Source: CAWCLK01 sp963796225 (GTDB lineage: Bacteria; Actinomycetota; Nitriliruptoria; Nitriliruptorales; Nitriliruptoraceae). Taken from it: DNA of 64,000 nucleotides. Every line of letters starts with the position of its first letter. The stretch's first letter is position 1. Location of the stretch: contig CAWCLK010000006.1 of assembly GCA_963796225.1 (NCBI GenBank), positions 62,001-126,000 on the forward strand, in the 5' to 3' direction. The notes below the pieces were generated by a model, which was not told the origin of the DNA, did not search any database, and worked only from the letters and a program-made list of their open reading frames with translations. A program made the position numbers and the translations under genes. Shown one piece after another: positions 43,811 through 54,449 of the stretch.

Positions 43811-45788
43811 CGGGGGCGCCGACCGACCGGCGACGGCCCGGGCACACGTGGCCCGGGTGGTCGTCGAGGTCGAACCCTTCCACCTCGACCGGCCCTTCGA
43901 CTACCTGATCGGTGACGACCTCGACGACCCGGTCGTCGTCGGCAGCCGCGTCGAGGTCGTGTTCGCGGGGCGTCGACGCCGTGGCCTCGTCGTCGAGGTG
44001 ACCGACCACACCGACGTGCCGGCGGCGCGGTTGCGACCCCTGCGCCGCACGCTGGGCCCCCACGCGTGGGCCTCGCCCGAGGACATCGAGGTCTTCCGCT
44101 GGGCCGCCGAACGGTGGGGCGGCACGGTCGCCGACGTGGTCCGCCACGCCCTGCCCAACCGCACCGTCGCCGTGGAGCGGGGCGCCGCCGACCAGGGCTG
44201 GTTCCCGCCCCGCCCCGTCCCGCGCCCCGTCGCCGAGGGCGCGGGCGGACCACCGGTCGCGGGCGGGTGGGACGCCTACGGGGCCGCCGGGGAACGCCTG
44301 GCCGCCGAGGTGGTGGACGGGGCGGGCCTGCACGTGTGGCGCCCGCTGCCGGACGCCGACGTCGGCGAGCTGCTCGCCGAGCTCGCGCTGCGGACCGTCG
44401 CGGGCGGACGGGACGTCGTGGTCGTCACCCCTGACGGCGGCTCGCGGGTGGCGCGCCGGCTGGTCCACCGGGTCACCGACGCGCTGGGTCCCGACGCGGT
44501 CGCGGACGTGCGGGGCGACACCAGCCCCCGGCTGACCTACAAGGCCTGGCTGCGAGGTCGGTGTGGCCAGGTCCGCGTCCTGGTGGGGGAGCGGGGCGTG
44601 GCGTTCTGGCCGCTCGAACGCCTCGGCCTGGCCGTCGTCCTCGACGAGGCGAACCCGGCGCTGAAGGAGCGGCGGAGCCCACGCCACCACACCCGCGAGG
44701 TGCTGCTCGAACGGGCCCGCCGGGCCGGGGCGGTCGGGCTGCTGGTGACCACCGTCCCCTCCGCCGCGACCTGGGCCCTGCTGCGCGACCGCCGGCTGGA
44801 CCCCGTGGTCGCCCCGCGGTCCGACGAACGCCACCGCGCCCCGCGCATCCAGGTCGACGACGACCGCACCGGTCCCCGCACCCGCCTCGGCCGCCGGGCC
44901 CTGCCGGCGCTGCGCCGGGCGGTCGGGGCGGGGCGGTACGGGATCGTGCTCGCCGCCCGCGCGGGCGAGGGCACCGCGCTGGTGTGCGCGTCCTGTGGGC
45001 ACCGGTTCCGCTGCCCGACCTGCGGCGGGTCGATCGCGGCCGCGGGTCGCGAGCGGGTCTGTCGCACCTGCGGCTTCCGCGAACGGCCTCGCGGCTGCCC
45101 CGAGTGTCGCGCCCGGGACGCGGTGCCCCTGGCCGCCGGCGCCGAACGCCTCGGGGCCGAGCTGCGACGCGGCATCGAGGACCGCGCCCCGGTCGTCGTG
45201 CTCGAGGGCCACGACCAGCCGATCCCACCCGCCCCGGCCGTGGTGGTCATGACCCGCGGGTCCGTGATGGACGCGCCCCCCGGCCCGGTCGGGGCGATCG
45301 TGCTCGGCGACCTCGACGCCCTCGCCCGCCGCCCCTCCGTGGACGCCCCCGAGGACGCCCTGCGGCTGGCGATGGCGCTGACCTCGTGGGCCAGCGGCCA
45401 GGACGAGCGGGGGGGAGGAGCCAGTGCCGAGGTGCTCGTGCACACCGACGACGGGGCGGACCCGGTGGTGCAGGCCCTGGTCCGCTGGGACCCCGGCGGG
45501 TTCTGGCGCGACGAGGCGCCCCGCCGCGCCGAGGTCGGCTTCCCGCCGGCCAAGCAGGCCATCGCCATCACCGTCGAGGGCGACCCCGCCCCGCTGATGA
45601 CGGCCCTGGCCGACCTCGTGCCGCTGATGGGGCGGCTCGGTCCCGTCCCGCTCCCGGGCGGCGAGCACCGCGTCCTGCTGCTGGTCGACGACCGAGCGCC
45701 CGTGCTCGACGGGCTGCGTCCCTACCGCGAGCAGGCCAGCAAGGACGGCACCGCCGTGCGCGTCGACGTGGACCCGGTGGACTACTGA
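43803..45788 (+). CDS. priA: PriA-like primosome protein without helicase Walker A
   Basis: Replication-restart protein. N-terminal 3'-DNA-end-binding domain (VVVEVEPFHLDRPFDYLI) and the eight-Cys zinc region (CASCGHRFRCPTCGG; CRTCGFRERPRGCPEC) are present. Where helicases have GxTGSGKT I see none, and the DEAH box is DEAN. Actinobacterial PriA proteins are known to lack these motifs, so DNA binding and partner recruitment are likely retained but not ATP-driven unwinding. 661 residues. The GTG start overlaps metK. Confidence 0.93.
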   Translation: MPDGGADRPATARAHVARVVVEVEPFHLDRPFDYLIGDDLDDPVVVGSRVEVVFAGRRRRGLVVEVTDHTDVPAARLRPLRRTLGPHAWASPEDIEVFRWAAERWGGTVADVVRHALPNRTVAVERGAADQGWFPPRPVPRPVAEGAGGPPVAGGWDAYGAAGERLAAEVVDGAGLHVWRPLPDADVGELLAELALRTVAGGRDVVVVTPDGGSRVARRLVHRVTDALGPDAVADVRGDTSPRLTYKAWLRGRCGQVRVLVGERGVAFWPLERLGLAVVLDEANPALKERRSPRHHTREVLLERARRAGAVGLLVTTVPSAATWALLRDRRLDPVVAPRSDERHRAPRIQVDDDRTGPRTRLGRRALPALRRAVGAGRYGIVLAARAGEGTALVCASCGHRFRCPTCGGSIAAAGRERVCRTCGFRERPRGCPECRARDAVPLAAGAERLGAELRRGIEDRAPVVVLEGHDQPIPPAPAVVVMTRGSVMDAPPGPVGAIVLGDLDALARRPSVDAPEDALRLAMALTSWASGQDERGGGASAEVLVHTDDGADPVVQALVRWDPGGFWRDEAPRRAEVGFPPAKQAIAITVEGDPAPLMTALADLVPLMGRLGPVPLPGGEHRVLLLVDDRAPVLDGLRPYREQASKDGTAVRVDVDPVDY

Positions 45789-45819
45789 CCCCGGGGCCCC
45801 CGCCCACATCCCCGCCCGC

Positions 45820-45868
45820 GTTGCTGCGGAGGTTTCGATCACGGGATGAGTGCTTCTTCCGCAGCAAC
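45820..45868. repeat. 49-bp palindromic repeat, copy 1
   Basis: Ends are a perfect 11-bp inverted repeat (GTTGCTGCGGA and TCCGCAGCAAC). The interior shares GGATGAG with copy 2. It is in the priA-def gap. Confidence 0.7.
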
Positions 45869-45892
45869 ACCCTGCGCGCCTGGCTCGAGGCG

Positions 45893-45941
45893 GTTCGTGC
45901 GGAGGTTCCGTGCACCGGATGAGCGGATGTTCCGCAGCAAC
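45893..45941. repeat. 49-bp palindromic repeat, copy 2
   Basis: Same length and orientation as copy 1, starting 73 bases later. Identical outer right arm (TTCCGCAGCAAC) and GGATGAG core; the left arm differs at two bases. The two copies agree at roughly three-quarters of positions. Confidence 0.7.
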
Positions 45942-45997
45942 GGGTCCGAGTGCCTGCCGGGCGCCAGCGACGTGAGGAACGGGCGGGTGGCTTGGCC

Positions 45998-46003
45998 TAC
46001 CCT
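45998..46003 (+). promoter_or_regulatory. Putative -10 element (TACCCT) for def
   Basis: Located 34 bases before the def GTG, with AAGGAG between; fits the TAnnnT pattern. Confidence 0.45.
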
Positions 46004-46036
46004 CGTCGGCCACGCCCGGGTACGTGAAGGAGTGCC

Positions 46037-46585
46037 GTGGCGATCCTCGACATCCGGCTGTTCGGTGATCCGGTGCTGCGCCAGGAGGCGCGGCAGGTGG
46101 ACGACTTCGACGACCGCCTGGCGACGCTGGCCGACAACATGCAGGAGACCATGCTCCACGCGGGCGGCGTGGGCCTGGCCGCCCCGCAGGTCGGCGTGCT
46201 CAAGCGCGTGTTCACGTGGGAGGTCGACGAGGACCGCGGCGGGGCGGTGGTCAACCCGACGATCACCGACGCCTCCGACGACGCCCAGGAGGACGACGAG
46301 GGCTGCCTGTCCTTCCCCGGCCTGTACTACCCGGTGACGCGGCCGCTGCGGGTCCAGGTGGCGTGGCAGGACCTCGCCGGCGACGACCACGAGGTGCAGC
46401 TCGAGGGCTTCCTGGCCCGCGTCTGGCTGCACGAGATGGACCACCTGAACGGGATCCTGTTCATCGACCACCTCGCCAAGCACGACCGCAAGGCCGCCAT
46501 GCGCGAGATGCGCCGGGTCCGGCAGGAACGTGGCATCGACGAGCCCCCGTCGCGTCCCGGCGGCCTGCTCCTCGGTGGGGGGTGA
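46037..46585 (+). CDS. def: Peptide deformylase
   Basis: Removes the N-formyl group of new proteins. The three motifs are exact: GVGLAAPQVG, EGCLSFPG and HEMDHLNG (metal ligands Cys, His, His, with catalytic Glu). 182 residues. AAGGAG at 46027-46032 supports the GTG start. Adjacent fmt makes the substrate's formyl group, a classic pair. Confidence 0.97.
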   Translation: MAILDIRLFGDPVLRQEARQVDDFDDRLATLADNMQETMLHAGGVGLAAPQVGVLKRVFTWEVDEDRGGAVVNPTITDASDDAQEDDEGCLSFPGLYYPVTRPLRVQVAWQDLAGDDHEVQLEGFLARVWLHEMDHLNGILFIDHLAKHDRKAAMREMRRVRQERGIDEPPSRPGGLLLGGG

Positions 46586-47512
46586 GTGCCGGTGCGCATC
46601 GTCTTCCTCGGGACGCCCGACGTGGCGGTCCCCTCGCTGCAGGCCCTGCTCGACGCCCCTGACGTCGAGGTGGCGGCCGTCATCACCAACCCGGATCGCC
46701 CGAAGGGCCGGTCGAAGACCCCGCAGCCGCCGCCGGTCAAGGTCGCGGCCGAGGCCGCCGGCGTGCCGGTGTGGCAGCCGACGAAGCCGCGTGAGGTGCT
46801 CGACGACCTGCGCGAGCTCGCCCCCGACGCCTGCGCGGTCGTGGCCTACGGGGCGCTGCTGCCCGCCGACGTGCTCGCCGCCGGTGGTGCCGGGTTCGTG
46901 AACCTGCACTTCTCGCTGCTGCCGCGCTGGCGCGGGGCGGCGCCGGTCCAGCACGCGCTGCGCGCGGGGGACCCCACCACGGGGGTGACGACGTTCGTGC
47001 TCGACGAGGGCATGGACACCGGTCCTGTGCTGCAGCGGGTCGAGGTCGACATCGACCCGGACGAGGACGCCGGCACGCTGCTGGACCGGCTGGCCGAGCT
47101 CGGTGGGCCCGTGCTGGTCGACAGCCTGCGCGACCTGGTCGGCGGCACCGAGCCGACCCCCCAGCCGGCCGAGGGCGCGACGCTCGCGCCCAAGATCACC
47201 GGCGACGACACCCGGCTGGACTGGACCGCCCCGGCCCGACAGGTCGTCGACCTGGTCCGCTCGGCCTCCCCGGCACCCGGGACCCACACCACCCTCGACG
47301 GGGGCCGGTTCAAGGTCTACGCCGCCGAGGTCGCCGACGGTCCGGCGGGCGCCCCGGGCGAGCTGGTCGCCCTCGACGAGGGTCCCGTGATCGCCTGTGG
47401 CCAGGGCCACGTCCGCCTCCTCGTGGTGCAGCCCGAGGGCAAGCCGCGCATGGACGCGGCTGCGTGGGCCAACGGGCACCGCCCCGAGCTGGGGACTCGG
47501 CTGGGCGCGTGA
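46586..47512 (+). CDS. fmt: Methionyl-tRNA formyltransferase
   Basis: Formylates initiator Met-tRNA using 10-formyl-THF. Seen: IVFLGTPDVAVPSLQAL, the catalytic region FVNLHFSLLPRWRGAAPVQ and the C-terminal beta-barrel. 308 residues, unbroken. It begins directly after the def stop and overlaps rsmB by 4 bases. Confidence 0.97.
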   Translation: MPVRIVFLGTPDVAVPSLQALLDAPDVEVAAVITNPDRPKGRSKTPQPPPVKVAAEAAGVPVWQPTKPREVLDDLRELAPDACAVVAYGALLPADVLAAGGAGFVNLHFSLLPRWRGAAPVQHALRAGDPTTGVTTFVLDEGMDTGPVLQRVEVDIDPDEDAGTLLDRLAELGGPVLVDSLRDLVGGTEPTPQPAEGATLAPKITGDDTRLDWTAPARQVVDLVRSASPAPGTHTTLDGGRFKVYAAEVADGPAGAPGELVALDEGPVIACGQGHVRLLVVQPEGKPRMDAAAWANGHRPELGTRLGA

Positions 47513-48849
47513 CCGCCCCCACCACCCCCGGCGACGACCGTGGCCTGCCGGCACGGCGTGCCGCGCTGCGCGCGTTGGCGGCCGTCGAGGAGCACGGGGC
47601 GTGGTCGACCACCGCCGTCCCGGACGCGGTCGCGGACCTGCCCGGCGAACGTGACCGCCGCTTCGCGTCCCACCTCGCGTACGACACGATCCGGTGGTCC
47701 GGCACCCTCGACTGGCTCCTGGGCCAGGCACTGAGCCGCCCGCTGGCCGACGTGGAACCGGCACTGCGCCGGATCCTGCGCCTCGGCGCCCTGCAGCTGT
47801 GGCGCACCCAGGTGCCGGCCCGTGCCGCCGTGGACACCAGCGTCGCCCTGGCCCGCGAGGCCGTGCCGCGCCCCCGCGCCAAGGGTGCCGGCGGGTTCGT
47901 CAACGGCGTGCTCCGGGGCCTCGCACGGCAGCTCGACACGCTGCCCTGGCCCGACCCGGACACCGACCCCGTCGCCCATCTCGCGCTGACCACGGGACAC
48001 CCCGCGTGGATCGTGGAGGAGCGGCTCGCCGTGCTCGGTCCCGAGCGCACGCGCGCCCTGCTCGAGGCCGACGACGTCCCACCGGGGCTGACGCTGCGCG
48101 CCACCGGCGACCGGGACGCGCTGGTCGCCGAGCTGCGCGACGGGGGGCTGGACGCCACACCCACCCCGCATGCCCCGGACGGGGTGCGGGTCCCCGGCGC
48201 CGACCCACGCCGGCTCGCGTGCGTGCGCGAGGGGCGTGCGGTGCCCCAGGACGAGGCCTCCATGCTGGTCGTCGCGGCCACCGGCACCCGGCCCGGCGAC
48301 CGGGTGCTCGACCTGTGCGCGGGGCCCGGCGGCAAGGCCGGGGCCCTGGCCACCCTGGCGGGCCCGACCGGCCGGGTGACGGCCGTCGAGCTGCACGAGC
48401 ACCGCGCCGCCCAGGTCCGCGAGGTGGCCGAACGCATCGGGGTCGACCTCGACGTCCGCGTCGCCGACGGCCGTGCCGTCACGCTGGAGGCCCCCGTCGA
48501 CGTGGCCCTGGTCGACGCCCCGTGCACGGGGCTCGGGACGGGGCGTCGTCGCCCCGAGGTTCGGTGGCGCCGGACCCCCGAGGACGTCGCTGCGCTGGCC
48601 GACCTGCAGGTCGCGCTGGTGACCCACGCCGCCACGCAGGTGCGGCCCGGCGGGCGGCTGACCTACGCCGCCTGCACCTGGACCGCGACCGAGACCACGG
48701 GCGTCGTGGACCGCGTCCGGGACGCGCTCGGCCCGCAGTGGCGACTGGTCGAGCAGCGCCAGCTCGGTCCCGACACCGACGGGACCGACGGCATGTTCCA
48801 CGTCACCTGGGAGCACGACCCGGACGGTCCGGTCGCACCGGGGCAGTAG
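47509..48849 (+). CDS. rsmB: 16S rRNA m5C967 methyltransferase
   Basis: The N-terminal NusB-like RNA-binding domain (LAYDTIRWSGTLDWLLGQAL) is followed by a SAM-dependent methyltransferase. Motif I VLDLCAGPGGKAGALA; nucleophile Cys in DAPCTG and the second Cys in LTYAACTWT (usually TCS). 446 residues. GTG at 47509 overlaps the fmt stop. Confidence 0.95.
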   Translation: MTAPTTPGDDRGLPARRAALRALAAVEEHGAWSTTAVPDAVADLPGERDRRFASHLAYDTIRWSGTLDWLLGQALSRPLADVEPALRRILRLGALQLWRTQVPARAAVDTSVALAREAVPRPRAKGAGGFVNGVLRGLARQLDTLPWPDPDTDPVAHLALTTGHPAWIVEERLAVLGPERTRALLEADDVPPGLTLRATGDRDALVAELRDGGLDATPTPHAPDGVRVPGADPRRLACVREGRAVPQDEASMLVVAATGTRPGDRVLDLCAGPGGKAGALATLAGPTGRVTAVELHEHRAAQVREVAERIGVDLDVRVADGRAVTLEAPVDVALVDAPCTGLGTGRRRPEVRWRRTPEDVAALADLQVALVTHAATQVRPGGRLTYAACTWTATETTGVVDRVRDALGPQWRLVEQRQLGPDTDGTDGMFHVTWEHDPDGPVAPGQ

Positions 48850-48852
48850 TCT
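48847..48852 (+). promoter_or_regulatory. Putative -10 element (TAGTCT) for rpe
   Basis: It starts within the rsmB stop codon and is 46 bases before the rpe GTG. Pattern match only. Confidence 0.35.
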
Positions 48853-48897
48853 TCGTCCACCTCGACGCCCCGCGACCCCGACCCACTGGAGGCCACG

Positions 48898-49577
48898 GTG
48901 CCCCACGACCTGGTGCTCGCACCGTCCATCCTGTCGGCCGACTTCGCCCGGCTCGGCGACGAGATCCGCACCGTCGAACCGGCCGTGCCGTGGATCCACG
49001 TCGACGTCATGGACGGCCACTACGTGCCGAACCTGACGATCGGCCCGCCGGTCGTGAAGGGCATCCGGGGCGCCACCGACCGGTTCCTCGACACGCACCT
49101 GATGATCACCGACCCACGGACGTACGCGCCCCAGTTCGTGGCCGCCGGCTCGGACTCGGTGACCTTCCACCCCGAGGTGGACGACGACCCGATCGACCTG
49201 GTCCACCGGCTCCACGAGGACGGCGCCCGCGTGGGTGTCGCGCTCAAGCCGGCGCACGCCGTGTCGACGATTGAAGCACTGCTCCCTCACGTGGACCTGG
49301 TGCTCGTCATGACGGTTGAACCCGGCTTCGGGGGCCAGTCCTTCATGCACGACGTGGTGCCCAAGGTCGCCGAGCTCGACGCCTGGCGGCGCGACCACGA
49401 CAACGACTTCCGGCTCGAGGTCGACGGCGGCATCGCCGAGGACACCGTCGGCGAGACGGTCCGTGCGGGGGCCGACACGTTCGTGGCCGGGTCGGCCGTG
49501 TTCCGCCACGACGACCGCGTCGCGGCGGTCGAACGCATCCTGGACGCGGCCCGGTCGGCCCGCGCGGAGGCCATGGG

Positions 49578-49581
<4 letters not shown>
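48898..49581 (+). CDS. rpe: Ribulose-phosphate 3-epimerase
   Basis: Pentose phosphate enzyme, TIM barrel with a metal. Motifs: APSILSADFARLGDE, HVDVMDGHYVPNLTIGP, VMTVEPGFGGQSF and the phosphate site in VDGGI. 227 residues. It supplies pentose phosphates; ribulose-5-phosphate is also a riboflavin precursor used by the nearby ribBA. Overlaps the next gene as GTGA. Confidence 0.96.
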
Positions 49582-50534
<953 letters not shown>

Positions 50535-50545
50535 CCGTCGACCCC

Positions 50546-51655
50546 GTGACCACCGGCGACGTCGACGCCACGTGGATGGCGCGGGCGCTCGCGCTGGCCG
50601 AGCGGGCCCGCGACCTCGCCCCGCCGAACCCCCACGTCGGGTGCGTGCTGGTCCGGGACGGGCAGCTGCTGGGGGAGGGGTTCACCCGTCGCCCCGGCGG
50701 CCCCCACGCCGAGGCCGCGGCCCTGGCCGCCGTGCCCGACGCCACGGGTGCCACCGCCTACGTCACGCTCGAGCCCTGCGCCCACACGGGACGGACCCCG
50801 CCGTGCGCCGACGCGCTGCTGGCGGCGGGTGTCGCACGCGTGGTGGTCGCCGCACGGGACCCCCACCCGGTCGCGGCCGGGGGACTGGACCGCCTGCGCG
50901 AGGGTGGGGTCGAGGTGACCGACGGGGTGTTGGCGCCGTGGGTGCACCGGCAACTCGCCGGGTTCCTCACCGCCGTGCGCTGGGGGCGGCCGCATCTCAC
51001 GCTGAAGCTGGCCCAGACGGTCGACGGGGCGCTGTCGGCGCCGTCGGGGCGGTGGGTGACCGGCCCGGCGTCCCGGCGGGCGGTGCATCGCCTGCGCGCG
51101 CGGGTCGACGGCGTGCTGGTGGGGTCCGGCACGGTCCTGGCCGACGACCCACGCCTGGACGTCCGCGACGTCCCGATGCGGCGCGACACCCCGCCCCGAG
51201 CCGTCGTGTTCGACGGGCGGGGACGGACACCGCCCACGGCCACCGTGGTGCGGCCCGGCACGATCGTGGTGACCGCGGACGGGGCGCCCGACTGGGCGGA
51301 CGACCTGGCCGAGCGGGGCGTGCAGGTGGTGCGGGTACCCGCTGCGACCGGGGGCGGGGTCGACCTCGCCGCCGCCACGGCCGCCCTGTGGCGCACCTGC
51401 GGCCTCCAGACCGTCCTCGCCGAACCCGGCGCGACCCTGGCGCGCGCCCTGATGGACGCCGGGGTGGTGGACCGCGTGGTGCGCCACGTGGCCCGCTCGG
51501 TGCAGGCCACCGACGGGCGCGCGCGTATCGTTGCGCCCGTGGCCGCCAGCGCACGGTGGCCGCTCGCCCGGCGGGTCGACCGTGGCCCGGACCTCGAGGT
51601 CGTCGTGGACCGGCCCCCGGCCCCCGCGACCCACCCCCCGAGCGAGCCGACCTGA
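50546..51655 (+). CDS. ribD: Bifunctional riboflavin deaminase/reductase
   Basis: Deaminase domain: HAEAAAL and PCAHTGRTPPC zinc ligands. Reductase domain: LTLKLAQTVDGALSAPSG and GSGTVLADDPRLDVRD. 369 residues. GTG at 50546 gives the family N-terminus (MARALALAERAR begins 10 residues later); ATG at 50576 is possible but short. It is first of ribD-ribE-ribBA-ribH. No FMN riboswitch is visible upstream. Confidence 0.95.
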   Translation: MTTGDVDATWMARALALAERARDLAPPNPHVGCVLVRDGQLLGEGFTRRPGGPHAEAAALAAVPDATGATAYVTLEPCAHTGRTPPCADALLAAGVARVVVAARDPHPVAAGGLDRLREGGVEVTDGVLAPWVHRQLAGFLTAVRWGRPHLTLKLAQTVDGALSAPSGRWVTGPASRRAVHRLRARVDGVLVGSGTVLADDPRLDVRDVPMRRDTPPRAVVFDGRGRTPPTATVVRPGTIVVTADGAPDWADDLAERGVQVVRVPAATGGGVDLAAATAALWRTCGLQTVLAEPGATLARALMDAGVVDRVVRHVARSVQATDGRARIVAPVAASARWPLARRVDRGPDLEVVVDRPPAPATHPPSEPT

Positions 51656-51683
51656 CCCCGCCCCGCCGACGAAGGCCCGCGAC

Positions 51684-52331
51684 GTGTTCACCGGCATCGT
51701 GGAGGAGCTCGGCACCGTCCACCGCATCGAGCGGCACGACGGGTACGCCCGGCTGTGGATCGACTGCGCCACCGTGCTGGCCGACGCCGCCATCGGGGAT
51801 TCGATCGCCGTCAACGGCTGCTGCCTCACCGTCGCCGAGCTCGAGGGCGGCCAGGACGGGGCGGGGCGCTGGGCCGCCGACCTGATGGCCGAGACGATGC
51901 GCGCCACCGCCCTGGGCGACCTGGAGGAGGGCGACCCCGTCAACCTCGAACGGGCCATGTCGGCGGCCACCCGCTTCGGCGGTCACCTCGTCCAGGGGCA
52001 CGTCGACGCCGTCGGCGAGGTGGTCGGCCGTGACGAGCAGCCCGGTACCGTGTTCCTCACGTTCCATGCCCCCGCCGAGGTCGCGCGCTACCTGGTCCCC
52101 AAGGGGTCCGTCACCGTCGACGGCACCAGCCTGACCGTGGTGGACGTCACCGACGCCGGGGACGGCACCGGCCAGTTCCGGGTCGGGCTGATCCCCCACA
52201 CGCTGGCGGTCACCGTGCTCGGCGACCGGGTCCCCGGACATCGCGTGAACCTCGAGGCGGACGTGGTCGCCAAGTACGTCGAACGGCTGCTGGCCGGCGG
52301 AGCCGCCACCCCCTACGACGCCGTCGGCTGA
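51684..52331 (+). CDS. ribE: Riboflavin synthase alpha chain
   Basis: Dismutates two lumazines to riboflavin. MFTGIVEELG at the N-terminus and the two internal repeats (NGCCLTV; GTSLTVVDV) are clear. 215 residues. The GTG start at 51684 encodes the family's initial Met. Follows ribD by 28 bases. Confidence 0.96.
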   Translation: MFTGIVEELGTVHRIERHDGYARLWIDCATVLADAAIGDSIAVNGCCLTVAELEGGQDGAGRWAADLMAETMRATALGDLEEGDPVNLERAMSAATRFGGHLVQGHVDAVGEVVGRDEQPGTVFLTFHAPAEVARYLVPKGSVTVDGTSLTVVDVTDAGDGTGQFRVGLIPHTLAVTVLGDRVPGHRVNLEADVVAKYVERLLAGGAATPYDAVG

Positions 52332-52360
52332 CCACCCGCCCCGACCCAAGGACCTGCCCC

Positions 52361-53833
52361 ATGCCCTTCGCCACGATCGACGAGGCCATCGAGGTCGTCC
52401 GCGCCGGCGGGATCGTCGTGGTCGTCGACGACGAGGACCGCGAGAACGAGGGCGACCTGGTCATGGCCGCGGGCGCCGTGACGCCACAGGCCGTCAACTT
52501 CATGGCCACCCACGGACGTGGCCTGATCTGCATGTCGGCCGAGGGCGAACGGCTCGACGCGCTCCAGATCGACCGCATGGTCCCCTCCCACGGCGACCAC
52601 GCCGAGACCAACTTCGCGGTCTCCATCGACCTCGAGGTCCCGGGCTCGACGGGCATCTCCGCCTTCGACCGCGCCCGGACGATCCAGCACGTGCTGGCCC
52701 CGGAGGCCACGCCCGGCGACTTCCGGCGCCCCGGCCACGTCTTCCCGCTGCGGTACGTGCCCGGCGGCGTGCTGCGCCGGCCCGGCCACACCGAGGCGTC
52801 GGTCGACCTGGCCCGACTGGCCGGACGCGAGCCTGCGGGCGTGATCTGCGAGATCATGAACGAGGACGGGTCGATGGCCCGGCTGCCCGACCTCGAGGCC
52901 TTCTGCGAGCAGCACGACCTCCTGCTGGTCACCATCGCCGACCTCGTCGCGTACCGGCGCCGGACCGAGTCCATCGTCGAGCGCGTGGTCGACGTGCCCC
53001 TGCCGACCCCGTACGGCACCTGGCGCATGCTCGGCTACCGCAACAGCCTGGACGGCACCGAGCACGTCGCCGCGCTGTACGGCGACCCGGAGGGCAAGCC
53101 CGACGTCCTGGTGCGCATGCACTCCGAGTGCCTGACCGGCGACGTGTTCCGGTCCGCGCGCTGCGACTGCGGGGCCCAGCTCGACGTGGCCATGGCGCGG
53201 ATCGTCGAGGAGGGCGAGGGCGCCATCGTCTACCTGCGAGGCCACGAGGGCCGGGGGATCGGCATCCTCGAGAAGCTGCGGGCCTACCGCCTCCAGGACG
53301 CCGGCGCCGACACCGTCGAGGCCAACCTGCAGCTCGGCCTGCCGGCCGACGCCCGTGACTACGGCACCGGCGCGTCGATCCTGGCCGACCTCGGACTGAC
53401 CACGCTGCGCCTGCTGACCAACAACCCGGCCAAGCGTGCCGGGCTCGAGGGCTTCGGCCTCGAGATCGTCGAACGGGTGCCGATCGAGATCGCCCCGGGC
53501 GACGACAACGCCTCCTACCTGGCGACCAAGGCCGCCCGCATGGGCCACCACCTGACCGGCGAGGGCGTCGTGTCCTCCGGCGTCGGGGACCTCGCCCCCA
53601 CGACGGGCCTGCTGGACGTGCACCAGGAGCAGGGGGCGACCGTCACCCGGCTCGAACCCCGCGGCCTGGCCCAGGCCCCGCCGGACGACACGCCGCTGCT
53701 GCGCGACGACCTGCGAGGCCGGCTCGGCGAGCACCGCCAGGACCCCGCGGCGGGCGACCCGCAGGCCCTCGGCGAGCCCGACGACTCCGAGGCACCGCCG
53801 CCCATGCCAGGGGCCGGCCACCGCGCCAGCTGA
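52361..53833 (+). CDS. ribBA: Bifunctional DHBP synthase / GTP cyclohydrolase II
   Basis: RibB domain: DDEDRENEGDL acidic motif and HGRGLICMS. RibA domain: zinc Cys residues in SECLTGDVFRSARCDCG and LRGHEGRGIGI. 490 residues; about 80 residues at the C-terminus, rich in Pro, Asp and Glu, exceed the usual length and look disordered. ATG at 52361. Makes both precursors for riboflavin. Confidence 0.96.
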   Translation: MPFATIDEAIEVVRAGGIVVVVDDEDRENEGDLVMAAGAVTPQAVNFMATHGRGLICMSAEGERLDALQIDRMVPSHGDHAETNFAVSIDLEVPGSTGISAFDRARTIQHVLAPEATPGDFRRPGHVFPLRYVPGGVLRRPGHTEASVDLARLAGREPAGVICEIMNEDGSMARLPDLEAFCEQHDLLLVTIADLVAYRRRTESIVERVVDVPLPTPYGTWRMLGYRNSLDGTEHVAALYGDPEGKPDVLVRMHSECLTGDVFRSARCDCGAQLDVAMARIVEEGEGAIVYLRGHEGRGIGILEKLRAYRLQDAGADTVEANLQLGLPADARDYGTGASILADLGLTTLRLLTNNPAKRAGLEGFGLEIVERVPIEIAPGDDNASYLATKAARMGHHLTGEGVVSSGVGDLAPTTGLLDVHQEQGATVTRLEPRGLAQAPPDDTPLLRDDLRGRLGEHRQDPAAGDPQALGEPDDSEAPPPMPGAGHRAS

Positions 53834-53839
53834 CTGACA

Positions 53840-53845
53840 TAGGCT
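53840..53845 (+). promoter_or_regulatory. Putative -10 element (TAGGCT) for ribH
   Basis: It lies 37 bases before the ribH ATG and 7 bases after the ribBA stop. It would give ribH its own transcript in addition to operon read-through. Confidence 0.4.
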
Positions 53846-53881
53846 TCACCCTCCGACGAGTCGCACCAGGAGCACGTGCCG

Positions 53882-54364
53882 ATGCCCGACACCCCGGACC
53901 AGGTCCGCACGACCACGGGGCGCCTCGACGCCTCCGGCCTCCGCGTCGGGATCGTCGCCGGCCGGTTCAACGAGGCGGTCGTGGACCGGCTCGTGTCGGG
54001 CGCGGTCGACACGCTGCTGCGGCACGGGGCGGTGCCCGGTGACGTCCACGTCGCCTGGGTGCCCGGCGCCTTCGAGATCCCCGTGGCCCTGCGCCGGATG
54101 GCGGATTCGGGGCGCTTCGACGCGCTGGTCGCCCTCGGGGCGGTCGTGCGGGGCTCGACGCCGCACTTCGACTACGTCGCGGGGGAGTCGGCCAGCGGGG
54201 CCGCTGCCGTCGCCCGCGAGACCGGCATCCCGGTGGCCTTCGGCGTCCTGACCACCGACACGTGGGACCAGGCGGTCGAGCGTGCCGGTGGCAAGCTGGG
54301 CAACAAGGGCGCCGAGGCGGCCCTGTCGGCCGTCGAGACGGCCAACCTGCTCAAGGAGCTGTAG
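53882..54364 (+). CDS. ribH: 6,7-dimethyl-8-ribityllumazine synthase
   Basis: Condenses the RibBA and RibD products to lumazine, forming icosahedral shells in some species. Motifs: VAGRFNEAVV, PGAFEIPVAL, and the catalytic His in GSTPHFDYV. 160 residues from ATG 53882, which is 9 bases after AGGAG; the GTG at 53876 is too close to that site. Completes the riboflavin set. Confidence 0.96.
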   Translation: MPDTPDQVRTTTGRLDASGLRVGIVAGRFNEAVVDRLVSGAVDTLLRHGAVPGDVHVAWVPGAFEIPVALRRMADSGRFDALVALGAVVRGSTPHFDYVAGESASGAAAVARETGIPVAFGVLTTDTWDQAVERAGGKLGNKGAEAALSAVETANLLKEL

Positions 54365-54449
54365 CACCCAGCGCACGGTCGCAGGATCGGCCGCGGACGC
54401 GTCGGGGAAGTTCCCCGAACCCCTCGCTGATCGACGCTCGGACGCTGTC

